Of a stretch of 64,000 bases of DNA, positions 34,784-44,394 are shown piece after piece. Numbering within the stretch: position 1 is the first letter of the stretch; the number at the start of each line of letters is the position of its first letter. The notes under the pieces are model-generated. The model worked only from the letters and a program-made list of their open reading frames with translations. It was not told where the DNA came from and searched no databases. Source of the stretch: Methylophaga sp. Lineage in GTDB: Bacteria > Pseudomonadota > Gammaproteobacteria > Nitrosococcales > Methylophagaceae. The stretch covers positions 150,223-214,222 of the forward strand of contig NZ_VENF01000003.1 in NCBI RefSeq assembly GCF_009711715.1. Reading direction: 5' to 3'. A program made the position numbers and the translations under genes.

Positions 34784-34960
34784 GTGGAAGACGAAGCAAT
34801 TCTGGTGATGCTGGTCAAGCAATATTCAGACAAGTTCGGTATAACCTTCAGCTCGAAATACCTGGACGATCCTGACAAGAAACAAAAGCTCATCACGCTG
34901 ATTCAGGAAGCCGTGGCCGGCAAGCGTGGGCCGGTGACCGACGCCGATCTGGAAGCATAA
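34784..34960 (+). CDS. Small conserved-looking protein, 58 residues
   Basis: A short gene from GTG at 34784 to TAA at 34960. The protein begins MEDEAILVMLVKQYSDKFGI and ends GPVTDADLEA, and it is acidic at both ends and helical in prediction. I do not recognise a family. Support comes from GGGAG 6 bases before the GTG, the TATAAT upstream, and a terminator starting right at the stop codon. It fills the gap between ybfF and fabB. Confidence 0.7.
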   Translation: MEDEAILVMLVKQYSDKFGITFSSKYLDDPDKKQKLITLIQEAVAGKRGPVTDADLEA

Positions 34961-34986
34961 AAAAAGCCACCGCGAGGTGGCTTTTT
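34961..34986. terminator. Bidirectional rho-independent terminator
   Basis: AAAAAGCCACC-GCGA-GGTGGCTTTTT, an 11-base stem with A- and T-rich flanks. It ends the small gene on the plus strand and fabB on the minus strand. Confidence 0.9.
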
Positions 34987-34988
34987 CA

Positions 34989-36209
34989 TTAATCTTCGAG
35001 CTTTTCAAATACCAGGCAGGCATTGGTACCGCCGAAACCGAAACTGTTCGACATTACCGACGTCAGGCCAGCATTATCGATCCGTTCGCGCAGAATAGGC
35101 ATGCCCTCTGCTTCCGGATCCAGGGTTTCGATGTTGGCAGAAGCGGCCAGGAAATCATTTTCCAGCATCAACAGGCTATAGATCGCTTCCTGCACACCGG
35201 CAGCACCGAGAGAGTGGCCTGACAGTGACTTGGTTGAGCCCACATGCGGGATGGCATCACCGAAGGTGCGTTTAATCGCGCCCAGCTCCGCCAGGTCTCC
35301 TACCGGGGTCGAGGTGCCGTGGGCATTGATATACTGGACTTTACCGCGGGCCGTAGACATCGCCAGTTGCATACAGCGCTCCGCACCTTCACCTGACGGA
35401 GCGACCATATCGTAACCATCCGAGGTGGCACCGTAACCGGTCAGTTCGGCATAGATTTTAGCCCCACGGGCTTTGGCATGTTCGTACTCTTCCAGCACGA
35501 TAACCCCGCCACCGCCGGCAATAACAAAACCATCACGATCAGCGTCATAGGCGCGTGAGGCTTTTTCCGGCGTGTCATTATATTTGGTCGACAAAGCGCC
35601 CATCGCATCAAACAAAGAACTCATCGACCAGTGTTCTTCTTCACCGCCGCCGGCGAAGACTATGTCCTGTTTGCCAAGCTGGATCTGCTCCATCGCTGTG
35701 CCGATACAATGGGCACTGGTGGCACAGGCGGAGGACATTGAGTAGTTAACGCCTTTGATTTTGAATGGCGTTGCCAGACAGGCTGAAGTAGTACTACCCA
35801 TAACCTGGGTCACGCGATAAGGCCCAATACGCTTGAGCCCTTTTTCACGCAGAATATCAGCCGCCTCAACCTGGTTCGATGATGAAGCACCGCCGGAGCC
35901 CATGATCAGGCCGGTGCGGATATTGGAAATCTGATCTTCTTTCAGACCGGCATCGTCAATGGCCTGCTGCATGGCTATGTAACTGTAGGCTGCCGCGTCG
36001 CCCATAAAACGCAGGGTCTTGCGATCGATGAATTCCTTGAAATCGATATCAATCGTCCCGGCGACATGGCTACGGAAACCCATATCGGCATAATCCTGCT
36101 TGAAACGAATGCCGGAGCGACCTTGACGCAGGGATTCAGTGACCGTCGCGGCATCCAGCCCCAGACAGGATGTGATACCCAGTCCTGTGACAACAACACG
36201 TCTCATCAT
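34989..36209 (-). CDS. fabB: Beta-ketoacyl-ACP synthase I
   Basis: A 406-residue condensing enzyme that elongates unsaturated fatty acids. The catalytic Cys is in [16 protein letters not shown] near residue 163. The two His are in [12 protein letters not shown] and [13 protein letters not shown]. It lies 6 bases after fabA and forms the fabAB operon of the anaerobic unsaturated fatty acid pathway. A terminator follows. Confidence 0.96.
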   Translation of the reverse strand: MMRRVVVTGLGITSCLGLDAATVTESLRQGRSGIRFKQDYADMGFRSHVAGTIDIDFKEFIDRKTLRFMGDAAAYSYIAMQQAIDDAGLKEDQISNIRTGLIMGSGGASSSNQVEAADILREKGLKRIGPYRVTQVMGSTTSACLATPFKIKGVNYSMSSACATSAHCIGTAMEQIQLGKQDIVFAGGGEEEHWSMSSLFDAMGALSTKYNDTPEKASRAYDADRDGFVIAGGGGVIVLEEYEHAKARGAKIYAELTGYGATSDGYDMVAPSGEGAERCMQLAMSTARGKVQYINAHGTSTPVGDLAELGAIKRTFGDAIPHVGSTKSLSGHSLGAAGVQEAIYSLLMLENDFLAASANIETLDPEAEGMPILRERIDNAGLTSVMSNSFGFGGTNACLVFEKLED

Positions 36210-36215
36210 TAAATC

Positions 36216-36731
36216 CTAAAAATCATCTGTGGAGGTAAACAAACCGACACGCAGGTCTTTGGCCACATAAATCTCGCGACCATCAACCGATACTGTACCA
36301 TCTGCAATAGCAAGAACAAGCTTGCGTGCGATCACCCGTTTAAGATCAATCCGGTAGGTCACCTTTTTGGCTGTCGGCAACACCTGGCCGGTGAATTTGA
36401 CTTCTCCCGACCCCAAAGCGCGGCCTCTGCCGGGATTACCGTCCCAGGCGAGGAAAAAACCGACCAGTTGCCACATGGCGTCCAGACCAAGGCAGCCGGG
36501 CATGACCGGATCACCGGGGAAATGACAGGCAAAAAACCACAGATCAGGGTGTATATCCAGTTCCGCGATGATTTCCCCTTTGCCATATGCTCCGCCGGTG
36601 TTGGAGATATGAGTAATGCGGTCCATCATTAACATATTTGGAATGGGTAACTGGGCATTGCCGGGACCAAACATCTGTCCGTGTCCGCATTGCAATAATT
36701 CTTCGTAGGTAAATGATGATTGCTTACTCAT
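36216..36731 (-). CDS. fabA: 3-hydroxydecanoyl-ACP dehydratase/isomerase
   Basis: A 171-residue FabA. The active-site His is in [17 protein letters not shown] near residue 70, and the Asp follows in [12 protein letters not shown] near 84. It makes cis-3-decenoyl-ACP for FabB. The start at 36731 follows an AAGAGAG site. The longer frame to 36788 is unsupported. The family length (about 171) agrees. Confidence 0.96.
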   Translation of the reverse strand: MSKQSSFTYEELLQCGHGQMFGPGNAQLPIPNMLMMDRITHISNTGGAYGKGEIIAELDIHPDLWFFACHFPGDPVMPGCLGLDAMWQLVGFFLAWDGNPGRGRALGSGEVKFTGQVLPTAKKVTYRIDLKRVIARKLVLAIADGTVSVDGREIYVAKDLRVGLFTSTDDF

Positions 36732-36816
36732 GAACTCTCTTAAATAACCCGCCAATAGGGCATCGTATGATAGCACGAACGTTTCCAAACCAGAAAAAAA
36801 CTGGCTTTCACGCCAC

Positions 36817-36849
36817 TAAAAAAAAGCCACGACATTTTGTCGTGGCTTT
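36817..36849 (-). terminator. Terminator of the tolC gene
   Basis: On the minus strand a 12-base stem (AAAGCCACGACA and TGTCGTGGCTTT, loop of three) is followed by a run of Ts. It lies 23 bases after the tolC stop and separates it from fabA. Confidence 0.88.
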
Positions 36850-36872
36850 ATCTTTGAAAAAATACGCCGGTT

Positions 36873-38189
36873 TTATTGGTTGGCGGCGACCGTTGTCGCA
36901 GCTTCCGGCACTTCCACATCCAGACCTTGCAGCAACATACCCATGCTGTTGAGAATGCGATACATCGCATACATTTCATCATACTGGGTATTGGCCAGTG
37001 CAGTGCGGGCTCTGAACACCTCGTTTTCAGAGTCCAGCAAGTCAAGCAATGTCCGCTGGCCGAGGCTGAACTGTTGTTGATAGGCATCACGCGCTTTTTC
37101 ACTTGATTGCACGTGCTGCTCACGAGCCGGCATCTGTGCTCTCAGTGTCTGCCAGGCATTCCAGGACAGGCGCACACTCTCTTCAACCTGACGATGCGTG
37201 TTATTGCGAATTTCCGCTGCCTGATTAATCAGAAATGCGGTTTCTTCACGGCGGGCACTGTCTCGACCACCATTGTAGAGATTGTAACGTAGCCGCAGCA
37301 TCGCAGTGATGTCTTTGTCCTTACCTTCCTGACCATCAATATCATGATCAGCCCGGGTGCCGAGTTCAAAGTGCAGGTCCGGGTAGAAAGGCGCCTTGGC
37401 CGTCGCATGCTGTTCCTGAGCGGATTCAACGTCATAGCTAGCCAGGCGTAGCGTCGGATGATTTTCTATGGCCTGCGCAATGGCTTCATCAACACTGGCC
37501 GGAATCATGGTAATCGGCGAATCTGGCTTGCTCAGTGAAGACGGCGGCATACCGACAACACGCAAATAAGCCGTTTCAGCATCTCTCAGATTACTTTGTT
37601 CTGACTGCAGGTTCGCTTCGGCTAATGCGAGACGACCCAGGCTCTGATCCATATCGGCTTTACGACCAACACCGCGTTCAGCCCTGAGCATGATTTGATC
37701 ATGGGTACGCTGATGCGCTTCCAGATTTGTTTGTGCCAGTTCAACCAGCTTCTGGCGACGAAGCACATTGAGGTAAGCTTCAACTGCTTCCAGGCCGGTA
37801 TTTTCTGCTGCGCTGTAAACGCCGAAAGCACGGGAATTGGTTCTGGCCTGTTGTCGGTCAACTTCGTTACTGGTCTCAAAACCATCAAACAGCATCTGTC
37901 TGAGGTTAAGGCTGGCTTCATCGCGGTTGAGGTGGACTTCACCTCTGCCGGAAGCCCGCGTACTTGGATTGTCGGTCATTTCCCAACCGGTACCGACTGC
38001 CAGGTCCAGTGTGGGGTAGTAGCCCGCTCGAGCTTGATCGATTTCTTTGGAGACTGCCTGACGTTCATGGGTGGCCGCGAGAACATCAGGATTGGTTTTT
38101 ACGGTTGCATCCACTGCTTGCTGCAGCGTATCGGCGTTAGCAATGCCAACCGAGATGCATAAGGGGATGACGATAGCTAAAGGTTTCAT
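36873..38189 (-). CDS. TolC-like outer-membrane channel of type I secretion
   Basis: A 438-residue outer-membrane factor. The signal peptide is residues 1-19 (ending GIANADTLQ). Two repeats of long helices follow, with DQARAGYYPTLDLAVGTGWE and TAKAPFYPDLHFELGTR marking the two strand pairs. It resembles LapE/AggA-type TolC proteins. Gene order after the ABC and HlyD genes suggests it is their outer-membrane partner. It has its own 132-base leader and terminator, so it may be transcribed separately. Confidence 0.9.
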   Translation of the reverse strand: MKPLAIVIPLCISVGIANADTLQQAVDATVKTNPDVLAATHERQAVSKEIDQARAGYYPTLDLAVGTGWEMTDNPSTRASGRGEVHLNRDEASLNLRQMLFDGFETSNEVDRQQARTNSRAFGVYSAAENTGLEAVEAYLNVLRRQKLVELAQTNLEAHQRTHDQIMLRAERGVGRKADMDQSLGRLALAEANLQSEQSNLRDAETAYLRVVGMPPSSLSKPDSPITMIPASVDEAIAQAIENHPTLRLASYDVESAQEQHATAKAPFYPDLHFELGTRADHDIDGQEGKDKDITAMLRLRYNLYNGGRDSARREETAFLINQAAEIRNNTHRQVEESVRLSWNAWQTLRAQMPAREQHVQSSEKARDAYQQQFSLGQRTLLDLLDSENEVFRARTALANTQYDEMYAMYRILNSMGMLLQGLDVEVPEAATTVAANQ

Positions 38190-38211
38190 ATTGCTGATCC
38201 TATCTGTGGAT

Positions 38212-38242
38212 GTGATGCTTTCGGCGGCCCCTCAGGCATCAC
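38212..38242 (-). promoter_or_regulatory. Hairpin in the tolC-like gene leader
   Basis: GTGATGC (38212-38218) and GCATCAC (38236-38242) pair around 17 bases, 23 bases before the ATG on the minus strand. It could be a leader RNA hairpin affecting expression. Confidence 0.3.
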
Positions 38243-38321
38243 GAATAAAACGTCCAAAATTGTTTTAAGTTGTACTCATAAGCAACTGTATTACAACACA
38301 AGCTGTCCCGCAATAGAATCC

Positions 38322-38990
38322 TTAACGCAGATCACGAAATAATATTGCAAGGGACAAACGATCGGGCAAATTCATTTTCTGGAATATCGCCGTCAGATGT
38401 GCTTTGACGGTGCGTTCAGTAATATTCATCTGCCTTGCGATCATTTTATTGGTGGCGCCATGGCTGACCAGATTCGCCACCTCCATCTCCTTCGGAGACA
38501 GTGTTTCCAGGGCCTGACGCTGCGCGTCACTTATTTTCGGTTTGTGTGTCAGCTCGTCGATAAGACCGGCAATGACGTGACGCTCAACCCAGACTTCGCC
38601 ATTCAGTATCAACTGCATGGCATCATGCAGTTTTTCCAGTGGTAAATCATCATTGAAATAGCCCCGGGCGCCCTGCTTCAGGGCAGTAATCTGTATTGCC
38701 ATCGGCCGGGGTGGCCCGATAATCATTACACGGCTCCCGGCATACTGCTGTGTCAACGACGTCAGTTGATGATTATAGTCACCTTCAAATAAGGATTGAT
38801 GACACAGAATAATGGCAGGGGCATCATCGCCTGCAGCAAGCAGCATGTCATCCAGATCATCGAAAGCGTTAAAGTCGTAAACTTCCGGCAGTGCCTGCTC
38901 GATTGCTTTCAGCCTACTTTTTTCAGGTATCACGGCAAACAGGCGGGTCTGTGTCATGGTTGTCTCATTCATTGTGATGATTCCGTCCAT
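38322..38990 (-). CDS. LuxR-type regulator with degenerate receiver domain
   Basis: A 222-residue protein shaped like a NarL-type response regulator. The N-terminal receiver lacks the acidic pocket (LFAVIPEKSRL in place of the Asp pair). At the phosphoacceptor position it has PAIILCHQSLFEG, so no Asp is available. The C-terminal HTH is intact (LSPKEMEVANLVSHGATNKM, RQMNITERTVKAHLTAIF). It is probably controlled by something other than phosphorylation. The start overlaps the HlyD stop as TGATG, so it is coupled to the secretion genes. An ATG at 38972 is an alternative. Confidence 0.85.
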   Translation of the reverse strand: MDGIITMNETTMTQTRLFAVIPEKSRLKAIEQALPEVYDFNAFDDLDDMLLAAGDDAPAIILCHQSLFEGDYNHQLTSLTQQYAGSRVMIIGPPRPMAIQITALKQGARGYFNDDLPLEKLHDAMQLILNGEVWVERHVIAGLIDELTHKPKISDAQRQALETLSPKEMEVANLVSHGATNKMIARQMNITERTVKAHLTAIFQKMNLPDRLSLAILFRDLR

Positions 38991-40321
38991 CAACGCTCGC
39001 GGAGCGCCTCATTTTTGGCCTTCAGAATTGGTTTCAGTAAATAATCCAATACTGTTTTCTTGCCTGTCAGTATATCGACCGTCACGGTCATACCCGGAAT
39101 GATCTCCAGCTGACCCTTGCTACTGTCAATATAGTTCTTTTCCGTACGCAAATAAATCAGGTAAAAACTTTCATCTTCCTCGTTGGTAATCGTATCAGCG
39201 CTTATCCGCTCCAATGTTGCCGGCAGACCGCCATAGATTGAAAAGTCATAAGCGGTAAACTTAATCATCGCCTTCTGGCCGGGACGAAGAAAAGCAATAT
39301 CAGAGGGGCGGATGTGGGCTTCGATTAACAGGCTGTCATCCAGCGGAACGATTTCCACAATATCCTCACCGGGCTGAATTACCCCACCCACGGTGTTAAT
39401 CATCAGACGATTGATCTTGCCTCTTACCGGCGCTCTCACTTGTGTGCGGCTGACACGGTCCTTGGCTGATGTAATCGTTGTCTCGGTTCGACTCAGTTCA
39501 GCCTGAACTTCACTCAATTGAGAGGAAGACTCAGATTGAAACCGCACTTTGACGTCTTCAATTTTCTCCCTGACTTCTGACAGACTGGAACGGATACGGG
39601 GGATTGCCAGTCTGGTTGTTTCCATTTCGCCACGCAAATCATTGACCGTACGTTTAAGACGCAGGACTTCAACTTCGGATATCACCCCGACCGATACCAA
39701 TGGCTCAGACATTTCGAGCTCCTGTTTGCTGAGCTCGTAACTGGTGGTCAACTTATTCAACTTGGCCTGATTTTCGGCCAGTTCCTGCTGCCGCTGACGG
39801 GCCTGCTGCTCCAGTACATCAATATTACTCTGCAACTCACGCTGACGCGTCTCGTAGAGCCGACGTTCTGCAGCCGCGAGTGCCGGCCGCTCAACCACTA
39901 GTTGTTCTGGCAGTTCCAGTTCTTTTCCGTCAGCTTCTGCTTTGAGTCTTGAAGCTCGTGCCAAAAGCTCCCAGTATTTCAACTTGCTTTCCATAAAGGA
40001 AGATGAAAAACGGGTGTCGTCGATCTTGACCAACACATCACCCTTGTCAACGATTTCACCTTCTGAAACCAGCACCTCGGAGAGGATACCGCCTTCAAGA
40101 TTCTGTACTATTTGAATTTTACTTGATGGAATGACTTTACCTTCACCGCGGGTGACTTCATCCAGTTCAGTCTGATTCGCCCACCAGATAGCACAAACAA
40201 AAAACAAAGCGGTCAGAATGAGCAAAGAGTGACCGGTGCGGGGCGAGCCTTCCATCGTCGCCGCACTGACTTCGGACATAAACTCAATATCTTCGGGGTT
40301 GGTGCGTTTGAACCAGGCCAT
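38990..40321 (-). CDS. HlyD/LapC-type periplasmic adaptor of type I secretion
   Basis: A 443-residue membrane fusion protein. One membrane segment lies at residues 27-47 (TGHSLLILTALFFVCAIWW). A first lipoyl half (GKVIPSSKIQIVQNLEGGIL) precedes long coiled coils (about 120-290). The second lipoyl half (TQVRAPVRGKINRLMINTVG) and a C-terminal beta-barrel with EIIPGMTVTVDILTGKKTVL follow. This is the HlyD/LapC pattern. It lies 4 bases after the ABC transporter gene and is translationally linked to the regulator. Confidence 0.93.
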   Translation of the reverse strand: MAWFKRTNPEDIEFMSEVSAATMEGSPRTGHSLLILTALFFVCAIWWANQTELDEVTRGEGKVIPSSKIQIVQNLEGGILSEVLVSEGEIVDKGDVLVKIDDTRFSSSFMESKLKYWELLARASRLKAEADGKELELPEQLVVERPALAAAERRLYETRQRELQSNIDVLEQQARQRQQELAENQAKLNKLTTSYELSKQELEMSEPLVSVGVISEVEVLRLKRTVNDLRGEMETTRLAIPRIRSSLSEVREKIEDVKVRFQSESSSQLSEVQAELSRTETTITSAKDRVSRTQVRAPVRGKINRLMINTVGGVIQPGEDIVEIVPLDDSLLIEAHIRPSDIAFLRPGQKAMIKFTAYDFSIYGGLPATLERISADTITNEEDESFYLIYLRTEKNYIDSSKGQLEIIPGMTVTVDILTGKKTVLDYLLKPILKAKNEALRER

Positions 40322-40325
40322 GCGT

Positions 40326-42506
40326 TTATCCTTTCGATACCTTGATATGGCCTTTTTTCAGTGCCGCCAGAATTTGATCCCGTGGACCATCGGCTACCAG
40401 ATGACCCTGATCCATCACAATGATTCTATCTACCAGGCTTAGCAGGGAAGCTTTATGCGTGACCAGCAGTAATGTTTTGTCTTCCAGCTCTTCGGAGAGC
40501 TTGGCCTTGAAGCGTTCCTCTGTGCTGTTATCCATGGCGTTGGTCGGTTCATCCAGTACTACTACCGGTGGGTCCATCAACAATGCCCGCGCTACAGCCA
40601 CACTCTGCCTCTGACCACCCGACAGTCCCTCGCCGCGTTCTCCAACCGGCATATCAAAGCCAGACGGATGACGGTTTACAAACTCGGTAACCCCAGCCAC
40701 ATCAGCCGCTTTCAATACCGCAGCATCATCGGCAAATGGGGCAACCATCGTAATATTGTCGCGGATGCTGCCGAAGAACAGCACCACATCCTGAGGCGCG
40801 TAGCCGATACTACGCCGCAAATCGACCGGATCGACCTGACGTATATCCGTACCATCCAGCAATATGGCGCCGTCGTCAGGTTCATACAATCCGAGGATGA
40901 GTTTTTCTATTGTGCTCTTGCCGGAGCCGATACGACCGATGAAAGCCACTTTTTCACCCGGCTTTATCGTAAAAGAAACTTCCGACAAGGCGTCCATCGG
41001 CTGGTTAGGGTAACGGAAAGTAACTTTTTTAAATTCAACACCACCTTTGAATTCAGGGCGATGCAGAAATTCACGACCGGAAGGCCGCTCCACCGGCAGA
41101 TTCATCAGCGAGTTCAATGACTGCAAGGCGGCTTTGGACTGATGATAACGGGTCAGAATCCCGGCCAGTTGCGCCATTGGTGCCAGTGCGCGACCAGTCA
41201 GAATGGTGGCAGCAATCAGCGCCCCCATCGTGATTTCATTCTCGGTGATCAGGTAGACGCCATAGACCACCACGGCGATGGTCGCCATCTGCTGCAAAAA
41301 GGAAGTGAAGTTGACTGCACTGGACGACAGCAAACGGGCACGCTGACTGTACTTGGTCATAAAGCCGACTGTCTGTTCCCATTTACGCTGGATCGGGGTC
41401 TCGGCACCAATACTTTTGATAGTTTCAAGTCCGGTCAGGGTTTCAATCAAAGTTGAACTACGCTGTCCCGAATGTCGAAACAGGTGTTGTATGGTGCGGC
41501 CCAGCGGGATTTGAATGATCAGACTGACCAGGATGGTCAGCGGGATCACTGCCAGCGGAATATAGGCAACCGGTCCGGCTATCATCCAGATAACAGCGAT
41601 GAACAGGAACGCAAAGGGTAAATCAATCAGTGTGGTCAATGTCGCTGAGGTGAAAAAGTCACGGAATGACTCAAACTCCTGCATGCTGTTGGCAAACGAC
41701 CCCACAGAGTTGGAGCGTGCTGCCATTTTAACGGCCATCACTTTTTCAAAAATCGTCGACGACAGCATCACATCAGCACGTTTGCCGGCCATATCTATAA
41801 AGTAGGCCCTCAGCGTTCGCAGCAGCAGTTCAAACACAAAGACGGTGGCGACGCCGATTGCCAGCACCCACAGCGTTTCTGTCGCATGATTGGGCACGAC
41901 ACGGTCATAGACATTCATGATGAACAGGGGGGAAGCCAGGGCAAAGCTGTTGACCAGAATCGAGGCAATGAATACCTCACTGTATATCGGCCAGAAGCGC
42001 ATGATGGTGCCCCAGAACCAATGTGACGCACGAGGTATCGTAGTGTATTCGGTGCGCTTATCGAAATGATGAACCGGCTTGATAAAAATCGCATAGCCGG
42101 TGTAGGCGTCTTCCAGCTCCTTGACGCTGAGTTCTGACTCGCCCTCACCGGTTTCCGGAAAAATTACCCGCGCCCGTTTGCCTTTGATTTCCAGCAGGAT
42201 GCAGGCATTACTGCCTTCCAGTATCAACACGGCTGGCAGCACCAGGTTGGAAATTTTACTCAGCGACCGTTTGACCACTTTAGAAGACAGTCCGGCCCGT
42301 TCAGCTGCGCGTGAGAACAAGCGAGGGGTAAGCCGGTTATCGACCAGAGGCAGGCCCGCCGTCAGTGACTCGGGGCTATGGGGTTTATTAAGGAACTTGG
42401 AGAGTAAGGTCAGACATCCCAGCAATGGATCGTCAAAACTACGGTGGCTTTCCTCTGCCTCCCATTGCGTTTGCTTATTCACGTCGATGATTTGCTCCGT
42501 TTTCAT
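40326..42506 (-). CDS. Type I secretion ABC transporter, LapB/LssB-like
   Basis: A 726-residue exporter. Residues 1-140 form a C39-like domain that lacks the catalytic His (the segment EGSNACILLEIKG stands where it would be), so it should bind but not cut the substrate. Residues 165-430 form the membrane domain. The nucleotide-binding domain shows Walker A FIGRIGSGKSTIEKLI, signature EGLSGGQRQSVAVAR and Walker B PPVVVLDEPTNAMD. This is the LapB/LssB class that exports large RTX adhesins. No adhesin, LapD or LapG gene is in the window. Confidence 0.93.
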   Translation of the reverse strand: MKTEQIIDVNKQTQWEAEESHRSFDDPLLGCLTLLSKFLNKPHSPESLTAGLPLVDNRLTPRLFSRAAERAGLSSKVVKRSLSKISNLVLPAVLILEGSNACILLEIKGKRARVIFPETGEGESELSVKELEDAYTGYAIFIKPVHHFDKRTEYTTIPRASHWFWGTIMRFWPIYSEVFIASILVNSFALASPLFIMNVYDRVVPNHATETLWVLAIGVATVFVFELLLRTLRAYFIDMAGKRADVMLSSTIFEKVMAVKMAARSNSVGSFANSMQEFESFRDFFTSATLTTLIDLPFAFLFIAVIWMIAGPVAYIPLAVIPLTILVSLIIQIPLGRTIQHLFRHSGQRSSTLIETLTGLETIKSIGAETPIQRKWEQTVGFMTKYSQRARLLSSSAVNFTSFLQQMATIAVVVYGVYLITENEITMGALIAATILTGRALAPMAQLAGILTRYHQSKAALQSLNSLMNLPVERPSGREFLHRPEFKGGVEFKKVTFRYPNQPMDALSEVSFTIKPGEKVAFIGRIGSGKSTIEKLILGLYEPDDGAILLDGTDIRQVDPVDLRRSIGYAPQDVVLFFGSIRDNITMVAPFADDAAVLKAADVAGVTEFVNRHPSGFDMPVGERGEGLSGGQRQSVAVARALLMDPPVVVLDEPTNAMDNSTEERFKAKLSEELEDKTLLLVTHKASLLSLVDRIIVMDQGHLVADGPRDQILAALKKGHIKVSKG

Positions 42507-42620
42507 CTGTTTCTTAGCTGGGATCTAAATAATTTGATGAGTTTCACAGTTTTTTGTTTTACTGTAAAGCCCACTATACATTAAATTTCAGACTTTAAAG
42601 CGACAGCCGGAGCACAGATC

Positions 42621-42965
42621 ATGGCCTATGTAAAGCGAGATGAGCAGGGAAAAATCATCGCAGTGTTTGATTCACCAGATGCCGGTGCAGATGAGTATCT
42701 TTCGATTGAATCTGCTGAACTTATCGCATTTCTGACTCAATCAGACAATGCTGATGTAGAGGCCGCCCGTGCTGCGCTTACAGTATCTGATATGGCCCTG
42801 GTCAGGGTGCTGGAGGACCTGATTAATACGCTGATAGATAAAGAGGTCATTTTATTTACCGACCTGCCCGCTGCTGCCCGCGAAAAACTGGCCAACCGGG
42901 AAAAAATCCGGGGCCATTTGAATGATTTGGATAATCTAATGGGAGATGATCAGGGCATCCTCTGA
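42621..42965 (+). CDS. TrpB-like small protein (114 residues)
   Basis: A 114-residue acidic protein beginning MAYVKRDEQGKIIAVFDSPD. SDMALVRVLEDLINTLIDKE and ILFTDLPAAAREKLANRE follow. This short family is usually annotated as tryptophan synthase subunit beta-like, a misleading name since no PLP domain is present. The function is unknown. It is divergent from the secretion operon across 114 bases and convergent with der. Confidence 0.72.
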   Translation: MAYVKRDEQGKIIAVFDSPDAGADEYLSIESAELIAFLTQSDNADVEAARAALTVSDMALVRVLEDLINTLIDKEVILFTDLPAAAREKLANREKIRGHLNDLDNLMGDDQGIL

Positions 42966-42976
42966 TGCCCGGAACA

Positions 42977-44392
42977 CTAGTGTTTTCGACTGCGTCTTGG
43001 CGGTCTTTGTGACTTCTTCTCAGTATGCTCGGCCGGTTTCGGCTTTCTGTCGCGGAAGGGATTATCGCTGGTTTTAAATTCAATCATCACCGGCGTACCC
43101 TGCAGCTTCAGTACTTCCCTGAAAGTATTTTCCAGATAACGCTTGTAGCTGTTCGGAGTCGCTTCGGTCTGATTACCATGAATAATGATTCTTGGCGGGT
43201 TCTTGCCCCCCAGGTGAGCATAGCGGAATTTGATCCGACGCCCTCTCACCAGTGGTGGCGGATGGTCTGCAACCGCATCCTCCAGCACCCGCGTCAGACG
43301 CGAGGTCGGGACCTTGGTCATCGCAGACTGATAAGCCTGTCGGACCGTCTTTAACAATAAGCCGACTCCACTGCCGTGCAGCGCCGAAATAAAGTGGGTT
43401 TTGGCAAAATTCATGAAAGGCAGACGTCGCTCCACATTGGCAGCCACCCACTCCCGTTCACTCTTTTCCAGGCCATCCCATTTATTGACTGCCAAAACGA
43501 CAGCCCGCCCACTTTCAACGATCAGTCCGGCCAGATGCAGATCCTGCTCAACGATGCCTTCATGAGCATCAAGTACCAGCAGCACCACATTGGCGTCTTC
43601 CAGTGCCTGCAGCGTTTTGAGCACGCTGAACTTTTCCAGCTTTTCCGAAACCTTGGAGCGGCGTCTGACACCGGCTGTATCAATCAGCGTGTATTTAACG
43701 CCATCTTTCTCAAACGGGATGTGAATACTGTCGCGGGTAGTGCCAGGCTCATCAAAGGCCACGACCCTCTCCTCGCCCAGCAGTCGATTGATCAGTGTCG
43801 ACTTACCTACATTAGGACGCCCCAATACGGCCAGCCGAATATCGTCAATCTGGTCTTCGGGCTCAGTCAGTTCTTCTTCACTCAGCTCAACGACCGTCGC
43901 TTCCGGCACTGCCGATCTGATCTCATCAAACACGGCAGTAATACCCCGCCCCTGCGTGGCTGAAATCACTACAGGCTCACCGACACCCAGCGCATAGAAT
44001 TCGGCTGCGACCAGTTCCCGCTGTTCGCCTTCAGTTTTGTTGATGACCAGAGCGATTGGCTTTCCCTGGTTGCGCAGCTGTTGCGCAATATCATGATCTG
44101 CCGGCATCAGTCCGGCACGGCCATCGACGACAAACAGCACCAGGTCTGCTTCATCAATAGCCAACTGAGCCTGTTTTCGCATCAGATCTGCCATATTGTC
44201 AGACTGATCAGTCAGACCGCCGGTATCAATCAGAATAAAGTCGAGACCTTCCTCACGTACCGTACCGTAAATACGGTCACGAGTCAGACCGGCAAAATCA
44301 GCGACCAGTGCATCACGGCTGCGGGTCAGCCGGTTGAACAGGGTCGATTTGCCAACATTGGGTCGGCCTACCAGAGCAATAACGGGTTTCAA
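42977..44392 (-). CDS. der: Ribosome biogenesis GTPase Der (EngA)
   Basis: A 471-residue double GTPase for 50S assembly. The first G1 is VALVGRPNVGKSTLFNRL (residue about 6). The second is AVLGRPNVGKSTLINRLLG (about 190). Each is followed by DTGG/DTAG and NKxx boxes. The KH-like C-terminal domain holds PPRIIIHGNQ. A basic tail (ending PPRRSRKH) follows. It lies 2 bases after bamB. Confidence 0.97.
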   Translation of the reverse strand: MKPVIALVGRPNVGKSTLFNRLTRSRDALVADFAGLTRDRIYGTVREEGLDFILIDTGGLTDQSDNMADLMRKQAQLAIDEADLVLFVVDGRAGLMPADHDIAQQLRNQGKPIALVINKTEGEQRELVAAEFYALGVGEPVVISATQGRGITAVFDEIRSAVPEATVVELSEEELTEPEDQIDDIRLAVLGRPNVGKSTLINRLLGEERVVAFDEPGTTRDSIHIPFEKDGVKYTLIDTAGVRRRSKVSEKLEKFSVLKTLQALEDANVVLLVLDAHEGIVEQDLHLAGLIVESGRAVVLAVNKWDGLEKSEREWVAANVERRLPFMNFAKTHFISALHGSGVGLLLKTVRQAYQSAMTKVPTSRLTRVLEDAVADHPPPLVRGRRIKFRYAHLGGKNPPRIIIHGNQTEATPNSYKRYLENTFREVLKLQGTPVMIEFKTSDNPFRDRKPKPAEHTEKKSQRPPRRSRKH

Positions 44393-44394
44393 AG

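Noticed and set aside
42621..42965. Tryptophan synthase beta subunit
   Set aside because: Only 114 residues with no PLP-binding lysine motif; the usual database name is not evidence of activity.
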